Shown: piece by piece, positions 36,701 through 45,856 of the stretch | How positions within the stretch are numbered: the first letter of the stretch is position 1 | Layout: each line of letters starts with the position of its first letter | Assembly (NCBI RefSeq): GCF_002949795.1 | Contig: NZ_CP026693.1 | Coordinates: 57,771-121,770, forward strand | Reading direction: 5' to 3' | From: Nostoc sp. 'Lobaria pulmonaria (5183) cyanobiont' | Lineage (GTDB): Bacteria; Cyanobacteriota; Cyanobacteriia; Cyanobacteriales; Nostocaceae | DNA length: 64,000 bases | Notes under the pieces: model-generated | Databases searched by the model: none | What the model was told of the DNA's origin: nothing | Seen by the model: only the letters and a program-made list of their open reading frames with translations | Made by a program: the position numbers and the translations under genes

Positions 36701-37650
36701 AAATTACCAAAAAGATTTATCGCTTACTTCCTGTAATAGAGAATGAAAAAATAGGTAGTAATTATTGGAATATTTCATTTATGGCTATGTTTCACATGGC
36801 GAATGATAGTAGTCTATTTAAAAATGACACAGGTAGTAATTTACTTCCACTTTACGAAGCGAAGTTATTTCACCAATTTGACCATCTTTATTCTACTTAT
36901 GAAGGTGCAACGCAAGCTAATTTAAATGCTGGTATCTTACCTCATATTTCAGAGGAAACTAAAAAAAACACTAATTTAACAGTATCACCTCGTTACTGGA
37001 TTAAATTAACTGAGGTAGAAACTAAGTTAAATGGCAAATGGAATAAAAGCTGGTTAATAGGTTGGAGAGATATTACAAATTCAACTAGTGAACGTACAGT
37101 AATTGCATCTTTATTACCAATAGCAGCTTGTGGGGACACTGTACTTTTAATGTTCCCCAAAATTGATAATGACAAGTTAGTTTCATGCTTGCTTGCTAAT
37201 TTAAATTGCATAACTTTTGATTTTGTAGCTAGGCAAAAAGTCGCAGGAATACATCTTAAATTTTTTACAATGCGACAACTTCCAGTGATTCCTCCAGAAG
37301 GATATACCCAAGAAGACATTGAATTTATCAGCACTCGCGTTTTGGAATTAGTCTACACTGCCTGGGATATGCAACCCTTCGCCAAAGATATAGGATACGA
37401 CGGCGAACCCTTCATTTGGAACCCCAACAGACGCGCATTATTAAGAGCAGAATTAGACGCATATTACGCCAAACTATACGGACTCACCCGTGATGAACTG
37501 CGATATATCCTAGACCCTGCTGATATCTATGGCGCAGACTTCCCCAGCGAAACATTCCGCGTTTTAAAGAATAACGAAATTAAACAGTTTGGTGAATACC
37601 GCACACAGAGATTAGTTTTGGAGGCATGGGATAGAATGTTTGACACCTAA
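33763..37650 (+). CDS. Eco57I-type adenine-specific DNA methyltransferase, DrmMI/PglX-like
   Basis: A 1295-residue N6-adenine methyltransferase. Markers are SYYTPPQLVQQLI (460-472), motif I VCDPACGSGHFLLAAARRIG (about 509-528), YGVDLNPLAVDLCKVALW, and the catalytic motif IV NPPW (774-777). The N-terminal 350 residues resemble a degenerate nuclease-like/structural domain (HALVQEYLNKTEHLWAIATNG), and the C-terminus is a target-recognition region. In class 1 DISARM this enzyme marks host DNA as self. It lies between the SNF2 helicase and the kinase/radical SAM pair, all co-directional. Motifs are intact. Confidence 0.85.
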   Translation: MKTTLTALQIEGNLLAPDMTAQMLEGSIKGQLPEDFGFNKTDKLADEIATAWGDAKAYWAAFQRALARLDENNSATTITRELWTVPLLQSLGYEPVYTATAEVVEDKTYAISHRAEAGENKPPIHIIGCRLEIDKRPPSGTPRLSAHALVQEYLNKTEHLWAIATNGYRWRLLRDSSLMTRLTYVEFDLEQILNGENFADFGLFYRLFHRSRLPEGVDDADKCLLEYYHQEAIQQGGRVREKLRDGVEKAIVQLGNGFIQHPQNERLRQKLGIIPNYEAEVTNYELYRQLLRLIYRLLFLMVAESRNLLLIGDDLEKSRIYREYYSIERLRELAERPHWRREGFQDLWQGLWVTFLLFDENWRGEVLGLSPLNGDLFGSGTLSALDNCAIDNYDLLIALRQLSLYQDKGQLRRVNYEYLDVEELGSVYESLLEFHPQVIFHQGIYEFALVFGSDRKTTGSYYTPPQLVQQLIKTALEPVIKEKLHSTQQKLGNSENNQELEKALLSLKVCDPACGSGHFLLAAARRIGKELAKVRTGEAEPGIEPLKLAIRDVIQNCIYGVDLNPLAVDLCKVALWIEGFPGRLPLSFLDHRIKCGNSLVGVLDINCLSEGIPDEAYKPVTGDDKKLSSQFKKRNKKERETDNQGQLSIFGGLQTERTHYTESARELGDIPESTPQQVREKQARYQQARKDLGWWRDYSTCNLWTAAFFMPLTEENLQLLPTTAVLTQLLQGTLSTQEIVNATNKLAEEKHFFHWPLEFPEVFEVDGFDCVLGNPPWERIKLQEKEFFASQSAEIANAINKAAREKLIKELPKKNPELAQAFEKAKHDAEAQSKFFRESSRFSLTAVGDINTYAVFAETTRKLISPDGRLGIIVPTGIATDDTTKKYFGDLIKSQSLASLTGFENEAFIFPSVHHSFKFCTLAVTGKNVKVKEADFTFFCRYFADTNNQVRHFNLSSEEIALINPNTLTCPIFRTSSDAEITKKIYRLLPVIENEKIGSNYWNISFMAMFHMANDSSLFKNDTGSNLLPLYEAKLFHQFDHLYSTYEGATQANLNAGILPHISEETKKNTNLTVSPRYWIKLTEVETKLNGKWNKSWLIGWRDITNSTSERTVIASLLPIAACGDTVLLMFPKIDNDKLVSCLLANLNCITFDFVARQKVAGIHLKFFTMRQLPVIPPEGYTQEDIEFISTRVLELVYTAWDMQPFAKDIGYDGEPFIWNPNRRALLRAELDAYYAKLYGLTRDELRYILDPADIYGADFPSETFRVLKNNEIKQFGEYRTQRLVLEAWDRMFDT

Positions 37651-37818
37651 ATTAAACCTGATTATTCTTACAGCAGGTTGTAGATAAACCAAGTACAAAA
37701 TCTAGAATCAAAACTAGATACTTAGCCTATTTTACTCAAGACTCCTGAAGTTTGCTGTAATTAAGACGCATATTAGATTTTATTCAATTTCTTCTTAATA
37801 AAATTAGATTGGTAAGCA

Positions 37819-38376
37819 ATGAAAGTATTAGCAATTGTTGGTATGGCTGGTTCTGGTAAAAGTACAGTAGCTGAATATTTTAAAAATCAGAACTTGCCTG
37901 TATTAAGCTTTGGAGACTTAATTAGAGAAGAAATCTTAAAACGCGGACTAGAAATTACGCCCTTGACTGAGCCAATAGTTAGAGAGGAAATCAGAAACAA
38001 GTATGGAATGGATGCTTGTGTAAAACTGTCTTTACCTTGGATTCAAGCTAAATTGATAAAAAATTCTTTTGTTATCATTGATGGCATAAGAAGCTTTAGT
38101 GAATATAAATCTCTGAAAAAAGAGTTCGGTGATAAATTAGTAGTCTTAGCTTTATTTACTTCCAAGCATATCCGTTATAAACGCCTAGCTTCTAGAACAA
38201 TAAGACCATTTAAAAGAGATGAAGCTGAAGCACGAGATTATAGAGAAATTGAGAAAATCGAGCTAGGTGGAACTGTAGCTATAGCAGATTTTATGATTAT
38301 TAATGATGGGCTACAAGAAGAATTATTTCACAAAGTGGAAACTTTACTCACTAATTTAGTTACAAAAGTTTCTTAA
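37819..38376 (+). CDS. P-loop kinase of the UPF0200/adenylate kinase-like type
   Basis: A 185-residue P-loop protein with Walker A GMAGSGKST (residues 8-16), then SFGDLIREEI, FVIIDGIRSFSEY (Walker B-like, about 82) and RDEAEARDYREIEKIELGG followed by ADFMIINDG. This ordering matches the UPF0200/dephospho-CoA kinase-like family, which is mainly archaeal. It would phosphorylate a nucleotide or related small molecule. It sits inside the defence island immediately before the radical SAM gene, with a 57-base gap, so the pair may make a modified nucleotide. No such kinase is in canonical DISARM. Confidence 0.75.
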   Translation: MKVLAIVGMAGSGKSTVAEYFKNQNLPVLSFGDLIREEILKRGLEITPLTEPIVREEIRNKYGMDACVKLSLPWIQAKLIKNSFVIIDGIRSFSEYKSLKKEFGDKLVVLALFTSKHIRYKRLASRTIRPFKRDEAEARDYREIEKIELGGTVAIADFMIINDGLQEELFHKVETLLTNLVTKVS

Positions 38377-38432
38377 TTTAACAAATCTAAACAGCTACTA
38401 AACACTCAAAAAATCAAACAATAGGTAAAATC

Positions 38433-39923
38433 ATGGACTTACTTTTAGTTAATATCCCAATCGATTTAGGCAAAAAACCCTATGATTTAGCTTTTTCCTT
38501 TTTAAAAAGGCTGAATTTTGGCATTCTAGTAATCGCCTCTTATATGACAGAGAGAGGATTTAATGTTGGTATTTTTGACCCTCAATCCCATCCTGAAGAA
38601 GATTGTTTGATAAAACTTTTACAAGAAATTGAGCAGACTTCGCCTCATGTGATTGGTTTATCTTGCGTCAGTGGTTTTAGCTATCCTCCTTGCCTAAAAA
38701 TAGCCAGCACAATTCGCAAGAGATTTCCATCTATTCCTATAATTGTTGGTGGTAAAGATCATGTTGGACAAATTGCAGAAACAGTATTATTGGAATGTTC
38801 AGCGATAGATATCGTAGTCAGAGGTGAAGGCGAGGAAATTTTGTGTCAACTTGTTGATCATATTACTAACAAGAAACCTCTTGATACAGTTAATAATATT
38901 GTTTATCGTAATCTTAATGGAGAGATTTGCTCAACTCATTATGATTTAGCTTTCAATCCTCAAAAAATGACTCGACTTAACTATAGCCTCTATCCAAATT
39001 TCCAGACATTTGCACCAAGTTTGGAAGTTGGTAGAGGTTGTACTTTCGGCTGTGAATTCTGTGTTTCTGCAAAAACTGGAGTGCGTAAAAAGGACATACC
39101 ATCTATCATCGATGAAGCGGAATATATTACTGATATATATGGGGATAATGAAATTTGTATTTATCTAGAAACACCTATGTTTCTCATGCAAGATGAAGAA
39201 ATATCCCAGTTAGCTATTCAACGTCAAGAGAGAGGTTTAAATTTTACCTGGAGAACTAGTACTCGTGTAGAATATTTAACTCCAACCCGTCTCGATAAAT
39301 TAGCAAAAGCGGGCTGTCGAATTTTGGATTTGGGATTAGAAAGTGCTTCTTTTGATATTCTTCTCCGAATGGGTAAAACTCGCGATCCCCAAAGGTATCT
39401 TGACAGAGCATCTGAAATACTGCGTGCTGCCTATGATCTAGGTATTATTATCAAGCTAAATATTCTTTTTTATATAGGAGATACCTTAGAAACAATAGCA
39501 ACAACATTTTCTTATCTTACTAAAAATATGCCCTATGTAACTAGTGTTTCAGCATATCCTCTTTTGCTGTATCCTGGCTCATCTTTAGAAGGGGGAATAA
39601 AAGAAGAAATTAAGCGTTATGGAGGAAATATTATTACAGATGCAGTTTGGCAGTCAAGACATCTATGGCCTATTAACCCTAGTTCGGAATTAACCTATGA
39701 TTCTCTCCAAGAGCTAGGAGTTTTGTTTGCTAAATCTTTTCAGACTATCGACACTTTCTATACTCAAAAGCGATATGGTTATTTTTCTCCAGAAATTTCC
39801 TACACCGATTTTGTCGATGCTGCTATTCATTTTGGTATTGATTCTTTACCTTTTTCCAAAGATTTGAAAGAAACGGAATCAAATAGGCAAGTACTTTGGG
39901 ACTACTTAAAAGCTGGAATGTAA
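38433..39923 (+). CDS. Radical SAM enzyme with B12-binding-type N-terminal domain
   Basis: A 496-residue protein. Residues 1-150 form a Rossmann-like B12-binding-type domain (GILVIASYMTERGFNVGIFD, VIGLSCVSGFSYPP, IPIIVGGKDH, IDIVVRGEGEEILCQLVDHI) without the DxHxxG cobalamin ligand motif. The radical SAM cluster motif is C203-x3-C207-x2-C210 (GRGCTFGCEFC). The sequence LDLGLESASFDILLRMGK is the typical later beta strand. It probably does radical-based methylation or rearrangement of an unknown substrate. Its insertion between the methylase and the helicase-DUF1998 gene is unusual for DISARM-like loci. Substrate unknown. Confidence 0.82.
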   Translation: MDLLLVNIPIDLGKKPYDLAFSFLKRLNFGILVIASYMTERGFNVGIFDPQSHPEEDCLIKLLQEIEQTSPHVIGLSCVSGFSYPPCLKIASTIRKRFPSIPIIVGGKDHVGQIAETVLLECSAIDIVVRGEGEEILCQLVDHITNKKPLDTVNNIVYRNLNGEICSTHYDLAFNPQKMTRLNYSLYPNFQTFAPSLEVGRGCTFGCEFCVSAKTGVRKKDIPSIIDEAEYITDIYGDNEICIYLETPMFLMQDEEISQLAIQRQERGLNFTWRTSTRVEYLTPTRLDKLAKAGCRILDLGLESASFDILLRMGKTRDPQRYLDRASEILRAAYDLGIIIKLNILFYIGDTLETIATTFSYLTKNMPYVTSVSAYPLLLYPGSSLEGGIKEEIKRYGGNIITDAVWQSRHLWPINPSSELTYDSLQELGVLFAKSFQTIDTFYTQKRYGYFSPEISYTDFVDAAIHFGIDSLPFSKDLKETESNRQVLWDYLKAGM

Positions 39924-39981
39924 ACCATGAGAATACTAGCTATTTGAGGCAGTTGTCATATTATCATATCAGCTTTTAATT

Positions 39982-42900
39982 ATGAAAATCCCGGTCAAAC
40001 TACAAGAATTAATCAAACAGCCAGAATCGGCTATTTTATCTATTAGTTCCCTCATCGGACAAAGATTAGCATTAGTTGATTGTACAAATATTGTTTCTAT
40101 CACCTCTGAACAACTAAACCTAATTTTCACCCATGTTCCCCAAGAATGGGATGATGCAGAACTAACAGATATTTTTGACACTAACACCCTAACAGACACC
40201 TTTGCCAACCAACTTTACCAATACATTGACCATCGCTTAGGACGCACAGCCACACAACAAAAAGGCACGTCGTCCCAATTATCAATTCCTGATTCCCTTG
40301 ATATCTTTAACTTCCGCAACGAGGTAATAGGCGATTACCGCCGCTATATAGAAAGCTTCCTCAAAATCCGCGATCGCAAAGTCAAAGAATTTGTAGACGC
40401 AGAATTAGACAAGGGGCAACTTTGGACTGACCCCCTAGTTCAACTCAATCCTAGCTATAAAAAGGGTGCAACAGTCAAAGAATTAGTACAACAGCGAACC
40501 CTTCATCCAGACTGCGAAAAATATTTCTACAAAAAAGACGGCACACCCTTTATTTTCCATTACCACCAAAAGCAAGCATTTGAAACCGCACAACGCCAAG
40601 AACCTTACGTTGTTACCACAGGCACAGGTTCGGGTAAAAGCATGACTTACGTCGTGCCGATCTTCGATGATTTACTGCGTCATCCTGAAATTTCAGGAGT
40701 CAGGGCAATATTGGTTTATCCCATGAATGCCTTAATTAACTCCCAAAAAGAAGAACTCGACAAATTTTTACGCCAAGTTCCGAATACTCATATTCGTGTT
40801 GAAAAATACACCGGGCAAGAAAGTTTAACCAAGAAAACCGAAATTCAAAACAATCCACCCCATATTTTACTCACCAACTACGTGATGCTAGAGTTAATGC
40901 TCTCACGCACTCACGAGAATAAACTGGTCGAGTCTCCCAATTTAAAATTCCTGATACTGGATGAATTACACACCTATCGGGGACGACAAGGTGCAGACGT
41001 TGCCATATTGATCCGCAAACTCCGTCAGCGTAGCAAAAGTAATGACGAATTACTCTGCATTGGTACAAGTGCCACTATGTCAACGGTCGGTTCCCGCGAA
41101 CAACGCCGTCAGGTTGTGGCAGATGTCGCTAGTAAGTTATTTGGCGTGGAAATCAAACCCGGAAATGTCATTGATGAAACCCTAGAACGTTCTATCCAAC
41201 GCGCTGAACCTACTATTGAACAACTGTGCCAAGGAATCTTGGCAGGTTTACCAACCGAATTAGAACAAACACTAACAGAATTCCGAAACCATTCCCTGAG
41301 CTACTGGATCGAGATGAACTTCGGTTTAGAAGAAAGAGAAGGGCATCTCGTTCGCCGTCAACCCATCAGCTTAGAAACAGGTGCAACCAAACTTGCCCAA
41401 CAAACCCAGCTTCTAGAGGAAACTTGTTTAACAGTCCTCAAACAGATGTTCCTTTGGGGAAGCAAGATTAATGGACTTGCTTTTCGCCTACATCAGTTCA
41501 TTTCCCAAGGGGGAAGCGTTTACGCCACAATTGAAAATCGAGACAAACGCCATTTAACCCTTGAAGGTCAATATACAACCACCGACAACCGCCTACTTTA
41601 TCCCCTCGTTTTTTGCCGGGAATGCGGACAAGATTATTATGTCGTTCGCTACGATGCCGATAAGCATATTATCCTGCCCCAATTGCCCACTGCATTAGAT
41701 ATCAGTCCTGACGATGCAGATATTACCGAAGGTTATCTCACCCTCGATGAACCAGAACTTTGGGATACAAGCGATGAAGATAGACTTCCTGACTCTTGGT
41801 TTAGTGAAACCAAAAAGAAAGGACGGGTTGCCAAAAAAGACTTTGTACGGTTTATTCCTCGCAAACTTCAAATTCTACCCAATGGTAAAGTTACATCCTC
41901 CTTGTTGCAAGGAACCACTTGTTGGTTTATTCCTAAGCCCTTTCTGACCTGTCTGAACTGCGGCGTACTTCATGATAAGAAGCGAAACGAATTTGCTAAA
42001 CTCTCTCGCCTAAGTAGTGAAGGACGCAGTACCGCGACCACTCTGCTTTGTCTTTCTACCACCAGCCGCCTCAAGAAAGTCTTCACAGGCGAGGAAGCTA
42101 AAGCTGCCAAAATCCTCAGTTTTACTGATAATCGTCAAGATGCTTCATTACAAGCGGGACATTTCAATGATTTTGTCCAAACCAGTTTCTTACGGGCTGC
42201 ACTTTTAGGTGCAATTCAAGCCAAAGGGCAACTCACCCACAGCGAATTAGCTAGTGTAGTCGTCCAATACATGGGAATTACTCAAAACGACCATGCCAAG
42301 CAACCAGCAGAGTTTGGTGTCGGGAAGCGTCGCAATGAAGAAGCCTTTCGTAAACTGATTGAATATCGTCTTTACGAAGACTTGCGTCGGGGGTGGCGCA
42401 TCGTTCAACCTAACCTTGAACAGTGCGGACTGTTGATAATTGAGTATGACGGACTGCAAGAAGCCTGTGCTGACAACAATCTTTGGCAAAAACACCGCCA
42501 TCCTCTTTTACTACAAGCCACTCCGCAAGAACGTTTCATCATTACCCAAGCATTCCTCAACCATTTGCGACGAGAATTGGCAATTGATGCCAAACTTTTA
42601 CAACCAGACCAGAAAGATTCACTTAAAAGCGAAGTCATTCAAGCTCTTAAAGAACCTTGGGTGTTCGATGAGAACGAATATTTATACTTAGCAACTTGGG
42701 CAACTATTAGCACTGGTGGTAATGAAAAAGCGAAAGTTAAACTTACTACTAGAAGTAAAATTGGACGATTTTTGCGTTCGCCCTTGGCGTGGCGTAGCCA
42801 TTCGCCAAATACATGGTCGCTCCGCAGCCAACTTTTAACAGATGTAGAGTTCAATAGCTTAATCACTACTCTAATTGATGCTTTGTGTGATGCTGGCTAC

Positions 42901-45354
42901 CTAGTGCAAGAAAAATCTGAGGTACAGCTACGCATAGACTCACTACTATGGAAAGCAACCAATCTCAAGGAAATCCCTACCGATCCCTTAACATCTCGCC
43001 GCTTGCAGGGTAACGATAAACCCAATATTTCCGTTAACCAATTTTTCCAAGGTTTTTATCAAACCAATGCCTTGCAAATCCAAACAATGGAAGGGCGAGA
43101 ACATACCGGACAGGTAAGCAACAAAGACCGTCAAGAACGGGAAGAAAAATTCCGTCAAGGACAATTAGCTGCATTGTTTTGTTCTCCGACAATGGAATTA
43201 GGTATCGACATTTCCGACCTTAGCGTTGTCCATCTCCGAAACGTTCCCCCCAGTCCTGCTAATTACGCCCAACGTAGTGGTCGTGCTGGTAGAAGTGGAC
43301 AGCAAGCTTTAGTCATTACTTATGCTTCCATTGGTAGCGGTCACGATCAATACTTTTTCAAGCGACAAAATCAAATGGTTGCTGGGGTAGTTGCTCCACC
43401 AAAACTAGAGCTAGCCAACCAGGATTTAATTAAATCTCACGTATATTCGATTTGGCTGGCACATACTGGGGTTTACTTGGAAGATTCCATGAATAAAATC
43501 TTGGACTTGGAATTAGAAAACTATCCCCTCAAAGACAGCATTCGCCAACAACTTACCCTGAGCCAAGCCAAATTAACCCAATGTCTGCAAGCTGCCCAGT
43601 CTATCTTCTCAGACTTTTTCTGCCAAGAGGATCTGCAAAAAGCTTCTTGGTATTCTGTAAATTGGTTACAGAATACCATTGAAAATGCTTTGAATGCTTT
43701 TGACCGTGCCTGTAAGCGTTGGCGAGATTTATATATAGAGTCAGTTAAGCAGTTAGAATCTGCCCGTCGCACTATTGACCGTTTTGCTAGAGGTGATGTT
43801 GCCCAGGAAGAACGTAACAATGCCGAAGCTCAGGCACGAGAAGCACAACGACAAATTGATTTACTCGTCGGACACAGCCAAGGCAAGAGTAATTCCCAGT
43901 TTGAATTTTATCCCTATCGTTACTTTGCCGCCGAAGGGTTTTTACCAGGGTTCAACTTTCCTCGCCTCCCGGTTCGGGCATTTATTCCGGCTGGTGAAGG
44001 TGGTGAATTCATCTCTCGCCCTCGCTCAATGGCATTACGGGAATTTGCTCCCAATAACATCCTTTACTACGAAGGTAGTAAATTCATGGTGGCCAAAACT
44101 AAAGTATCTGTTGGCGGCATTGAAGGCGAGTATAAACGGGTGAGTGTCTGCGCTAACTGCGGGTATTATCACGACGGCGATTTTCGTGACACTTGTGAAA
44201 ACTGCGGCGCAGAAATTAAACCTGATGCTCATGGCAATGTAGCCAAATTGACTCGTGTACTGCCAATGGAAACTGCGATCGCTCGTCGTCGAGAACGCAT
44301 TACCTGCGACGAAGAAGAACGGCTCAAGTACGGCTACAACATCACCACTCATTTCCGCTATGCTAGCCAAAAGCGAGAATCAGCTATTGTTCAAGCTGCT
44401 GACGGTACGCCACTGTTCAAATTAACCTATGGAGCTACAGCTACCATTTGGCGAATTAATCGGGGGCTGAAGAAGAATAGAGAAGAACGAGGATTTAAGC
44501 TTAATCCAACAACGGGTGTTTGGGGCGACCATAAAAATCCACAGGCTCAACAGACACCCGATAGCTTGCATACCGAAGTCAATTTAATGGTCGATGATAC
44601 TTGCAATATCTTGATTGTTGAGCCATTAAATGTTCCTGTTGAGGATAGAGAAGCTTTTATTGCCACCTTGCAATACACCTTAGAAACTGCGATTCAAGCC
44701 GTTTACAAATTAGAAGCCGATGAACTCGACTCTGAAAGACTAGGCGAAGGCAAGTATTTACTGTTCTGGGAAGCTGCTGAAGGTGGTGCAGGTGTACTCT
44801 CTCAGCTATTAGAAAAACCAGAGGCATTTAGAAAAATTGCTGATGCAGCTTTCGACATTTGTCATTTCACACAACCTAAAGACAGTTGCATTCAAGCTTG
44901 CTATGAATGCTTGCTCTCTTACCGCAATCAATTTGACCATGCATTGATAAATCGTCACCTAATCAAACCTTGGCTTGACCTGTTACTGGAGAGTAGCGTT
45001 ATTACTCAAGTCAAAGGGCTTTCTCGCGATCAGCAATATCAAAAATTGCTGGAACAGACAGACCCTAACTCTGATTTTGAGCGTGTGGTTTTGCAAGAGA
45101 TTTATCAACGGGGTTACAAATTACCTGATGCTGCTCAGAAATTTATTCCAGAGGGAAACTGTAAACCAGATTTTGTTTATGAGGAGGAGGCGATCGCTGT
45201 TTTTTGTGACGGTTCAGTGCATGATAGCCCCGATAAACGCAAGCAAGATAAAATTGAGCGCGATAATCTTAGGTACGAGACTGGTTACACTGTCCTTACC
45301 TTAAGCCATAATGAAGGTTGGCAAACTGAATTGCTTGTTTTAGCAAGTTTATAA
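39982..45354 (+). CDS. Helicase-DUF1998-nuclease giant protein, DrmA/DrmB- or DruE-like
   Basis: A 1790-residue chain of COG1205 type. The motor motifs are TGTGSGKS (P-loop 213-220), LILDELHTYRGRQGAD (DELH 327-330), CIGTSATM (about 356) and YAQRSGRAGR (about 1095-1104). Zinc-type cysteine pairs occur at CREC (about 550), CLNC (about 655) and CANC...CENC (about 1393-1410). The DUF1998 region ends with FWEAAEGGAGVLSQLLE and the C1636/C1640/C1643 cluster. The last hundred residues look like a Vsr/DUF559-type nuclease (AVFCDGSVHDS, D1743, then ERDNLRYETGYTVL). It would combine functions split between DrmA and DrmB in DISARM, or resemble Druantia DruE. Confidence 0.82.
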   Translation: MKIPVKLQELIKQPESAILSISSLIGQRLALVDCTNIVSITSEQLNLIFTHVPQEWDDAELTDIFDTNTLTDTFANQLYQYIDHRLGRTATQQKGTSSQLSIPDSLDIFNFRNEVIGDYRRYIESFLKIRDRKVKEFVDAELDKGQLWTDPLVQLNPSYKKGATVKELVQQRTLHPDCEKYFYKKDGTPFIFHYHQKQAFETAQRQEPYVVTTGTGSGKSMTYVVPIFDDLLRHPEISGVRAILVYPMNALINSQKEELDKFLRQVPNTHIRVEKYTGQESLTKKTEIQNNPPHILLTNYVMLELMLSRTHENKLVESPNLKFLILDELHTYRGRQGADVAILIRKLRQRSKSNDELLCIGTSATMSTVGSREQRRQVVADVASKLFGVEIKPGNVIDETLERSIQRAEPTIEQLCQGILAGLPTELEQTLTEFRNHSLSYWIEMNFGLEEREGHLVRRQPISLETGATKLAQQTQLLEETCLTVLKQMFLWGSKINGLAFRLHQFISQGGSVYATIENRDKRHLTLEGQYTTTDNRLLYPLVFCRECGQDYYVVRYDADKHIILPQLPTALDISPDDADITEGYLTLDEPELWDTSDEDRLPDSWFSETKKKGRVAKKDFVRFIPRKLQILPNGKVTSSLLQGTTCWFIPKPFLTCLNCGVLHDKKRNEFAKLSRLSSEGRSTATTLLCLSTTSRLKKVFTGEEAKAAKILSFTDNRQDASLQAGHFNDFVQTSFLRAALLGAIQAKGQLTHSELASVVVQYMGITQNDHAKQPAEFGVGKRRNEEAFRKLIEYRLYEDLRRGWRIVQPNLEQCGLLIIEYDGLQEACADNNLWQKHRHPLLLQATPQERFIITQAFLNHLRRELAIDAKLLQPDQKDSLKSEVIQALKEPWVFDENEYLYLATWATISTGGNEKAKVKLTTRSKIGRFLRSPLAWRSHSPNTWSLRSQLLTDVEFNSLITTLIDALCDAGYLVQEKSEVQLRIDSLLWKATNLKEIPTDPLTSRRLQGNDKPNISVNQFFQGFYQTNALQIQTMEGREHTGQVSNKDRQEREEKFRQGQLAALFCSPTMELGIDISDLSVVHLRNVPPSPANYAQRSGRAGRSGQQALVITYASIGSGHDQYFFKRQNQMVAGVVAPPKLELANQDLIKSHVYSIWLAHTGVYLEDSMNKILDLELENYPLKDSIRQQLTLSQAKLTQCLQAAQSIFSDFFCQEDLQKASWYSVNWLQNTIENALNAFDRACKRWRDLYIESVKQLESARRTIDRFARGDVAQEERNNAEAQAREAQRQIDLLVGHSQGKSNSQFEFYPYRYFAAEGFLPGFNFPRLPVRAFIPAGEGGEFISRPRSMALREFAPNNILYYEGSKFMVAKTKVSVGGIEGEYKRVSVCANCGYYHDGDFRDTCENCGAEIKPDAHGNVAKLTRVLPMETAIARRRERITCDEEERLKYGYNITTHFRYASQKRESAIVQAADGTPLFKLTYGATATIWRINRGLKKNREERGFKLNPTTGVWGDHKNPQAQQTPDSLHTEVNLMVDDTCNILIVEPLNVPVEDREAFIATLQYTLETAIQAVYKLEADELDSERLGEGKYLLFWEAAEGGAGVLSQLLEKPEAFRKIADAAFDICHFTQPKDSCIQACYECLLSYRNQFDHALINRHLIKPWLDLLLESSVITQVKGLSRDQQYQKLLEQTDPNSDFERVVLQEIYQRGYKLPDAAQKFIPEGNCKPDFVYEEEAIAVFCDGSVHDSPDKRKQDKIERDNLRYETGYTVLTLSHNEGWQTELLVLASL

Positions 45355-45380
45355 CCTAGAACAAATCCATCCACTGACCC

Positions 45381-45851
45381 TTAATTTTGTATAATTGCCC
45401 CTAAAGTGCCATTGACGGCACGTAAATAATCATCTGGCGATAGCAGAAGCAACATACCTCGCATACCACCAGAAACAGTGATCTGCTCAAATAGAGTTGC
45501 CGTTTCATCAAGGTAAACTGGATAGTCTTTTTTGCTAGCTAAAGCTGTCACACCTCCACGGATGTATCCTGTTAGTGGCTGTACTTCCTTCAGGGCGACT
45601 GTCTCAACTTTGCGGTTTCCTGAAATTCGAGCTAAAGCTTTTAAATCTAACTGAGCATTTCCAGGTATAACAGCAAAGCAGATACCTGTTGTGTCACCTC
45701 TGACTACTAAGGTTTTAAAAACTTGCTCTGGCGGAAGACCCACTTTCTGGGCTGTACTAAGAGCAGCAAGATCGTCAGGATCTACGTCATAGCTCAGGAT
45801 TTGGTAGAGAATACCTAGTTTATCCAGTAGTCGAGCAGCATTAGTTTTCAT
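45381..45851 (-). CDS. ybaK: YbaK/EbsC-type Cys-tRNA(Pro) deacylase-like protein
   Basis: A 156-residue protein of the YbaK family. The start at 45851 (MKTNAARLLDKLGILYQIL) is the canonical one; an ATG at 45866 would add five residues. Family motifs are KVGLPPEQVFKTLVVRGD and FAVIPGNAQLDLKALAR (with the conserved K), GYIRGGVTALASKKDYPVYLD, and SGGMRGMLLLL. YbaK removes mischarged cysteine from tRNA-Pro, a proofreading step in translation. Finding it on a plasmid-like region is not unusual in cyanobacteria. Single-gene unit, convergent with the defence island. Confidence 0.9.
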   Translation of the reverse strand: MKTNAARLLDKLGILYQILSYDVDPDDLAALSTAQKVGLPPEQVFKTLVVRGDTTGICFAVIPGNAQLDLKALARISGNRKVETVALKEVQPLTGYIRGGVTALASKKDYPVYLDETATLFEQITVSGGMRGMLLLLSPDDYLRAVNGTLGAIIQN

Positions 45852-45856
45852 TGCTC

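Noticed and set aside
38433..39923. Prokaryotic viperin
   Set aside because: The radical SAM motif is present, but the B12-type N-terminal domain and length do not fit viperins; the resemblance is limited to having a kinase neighbour.
43521..44370. Minus-strand frames of about 100 residues inside the helicase-DUF1998 gene
   Set aside because: They are antisense to a continuous 1790-codon frame with intact motifs and show no family features.
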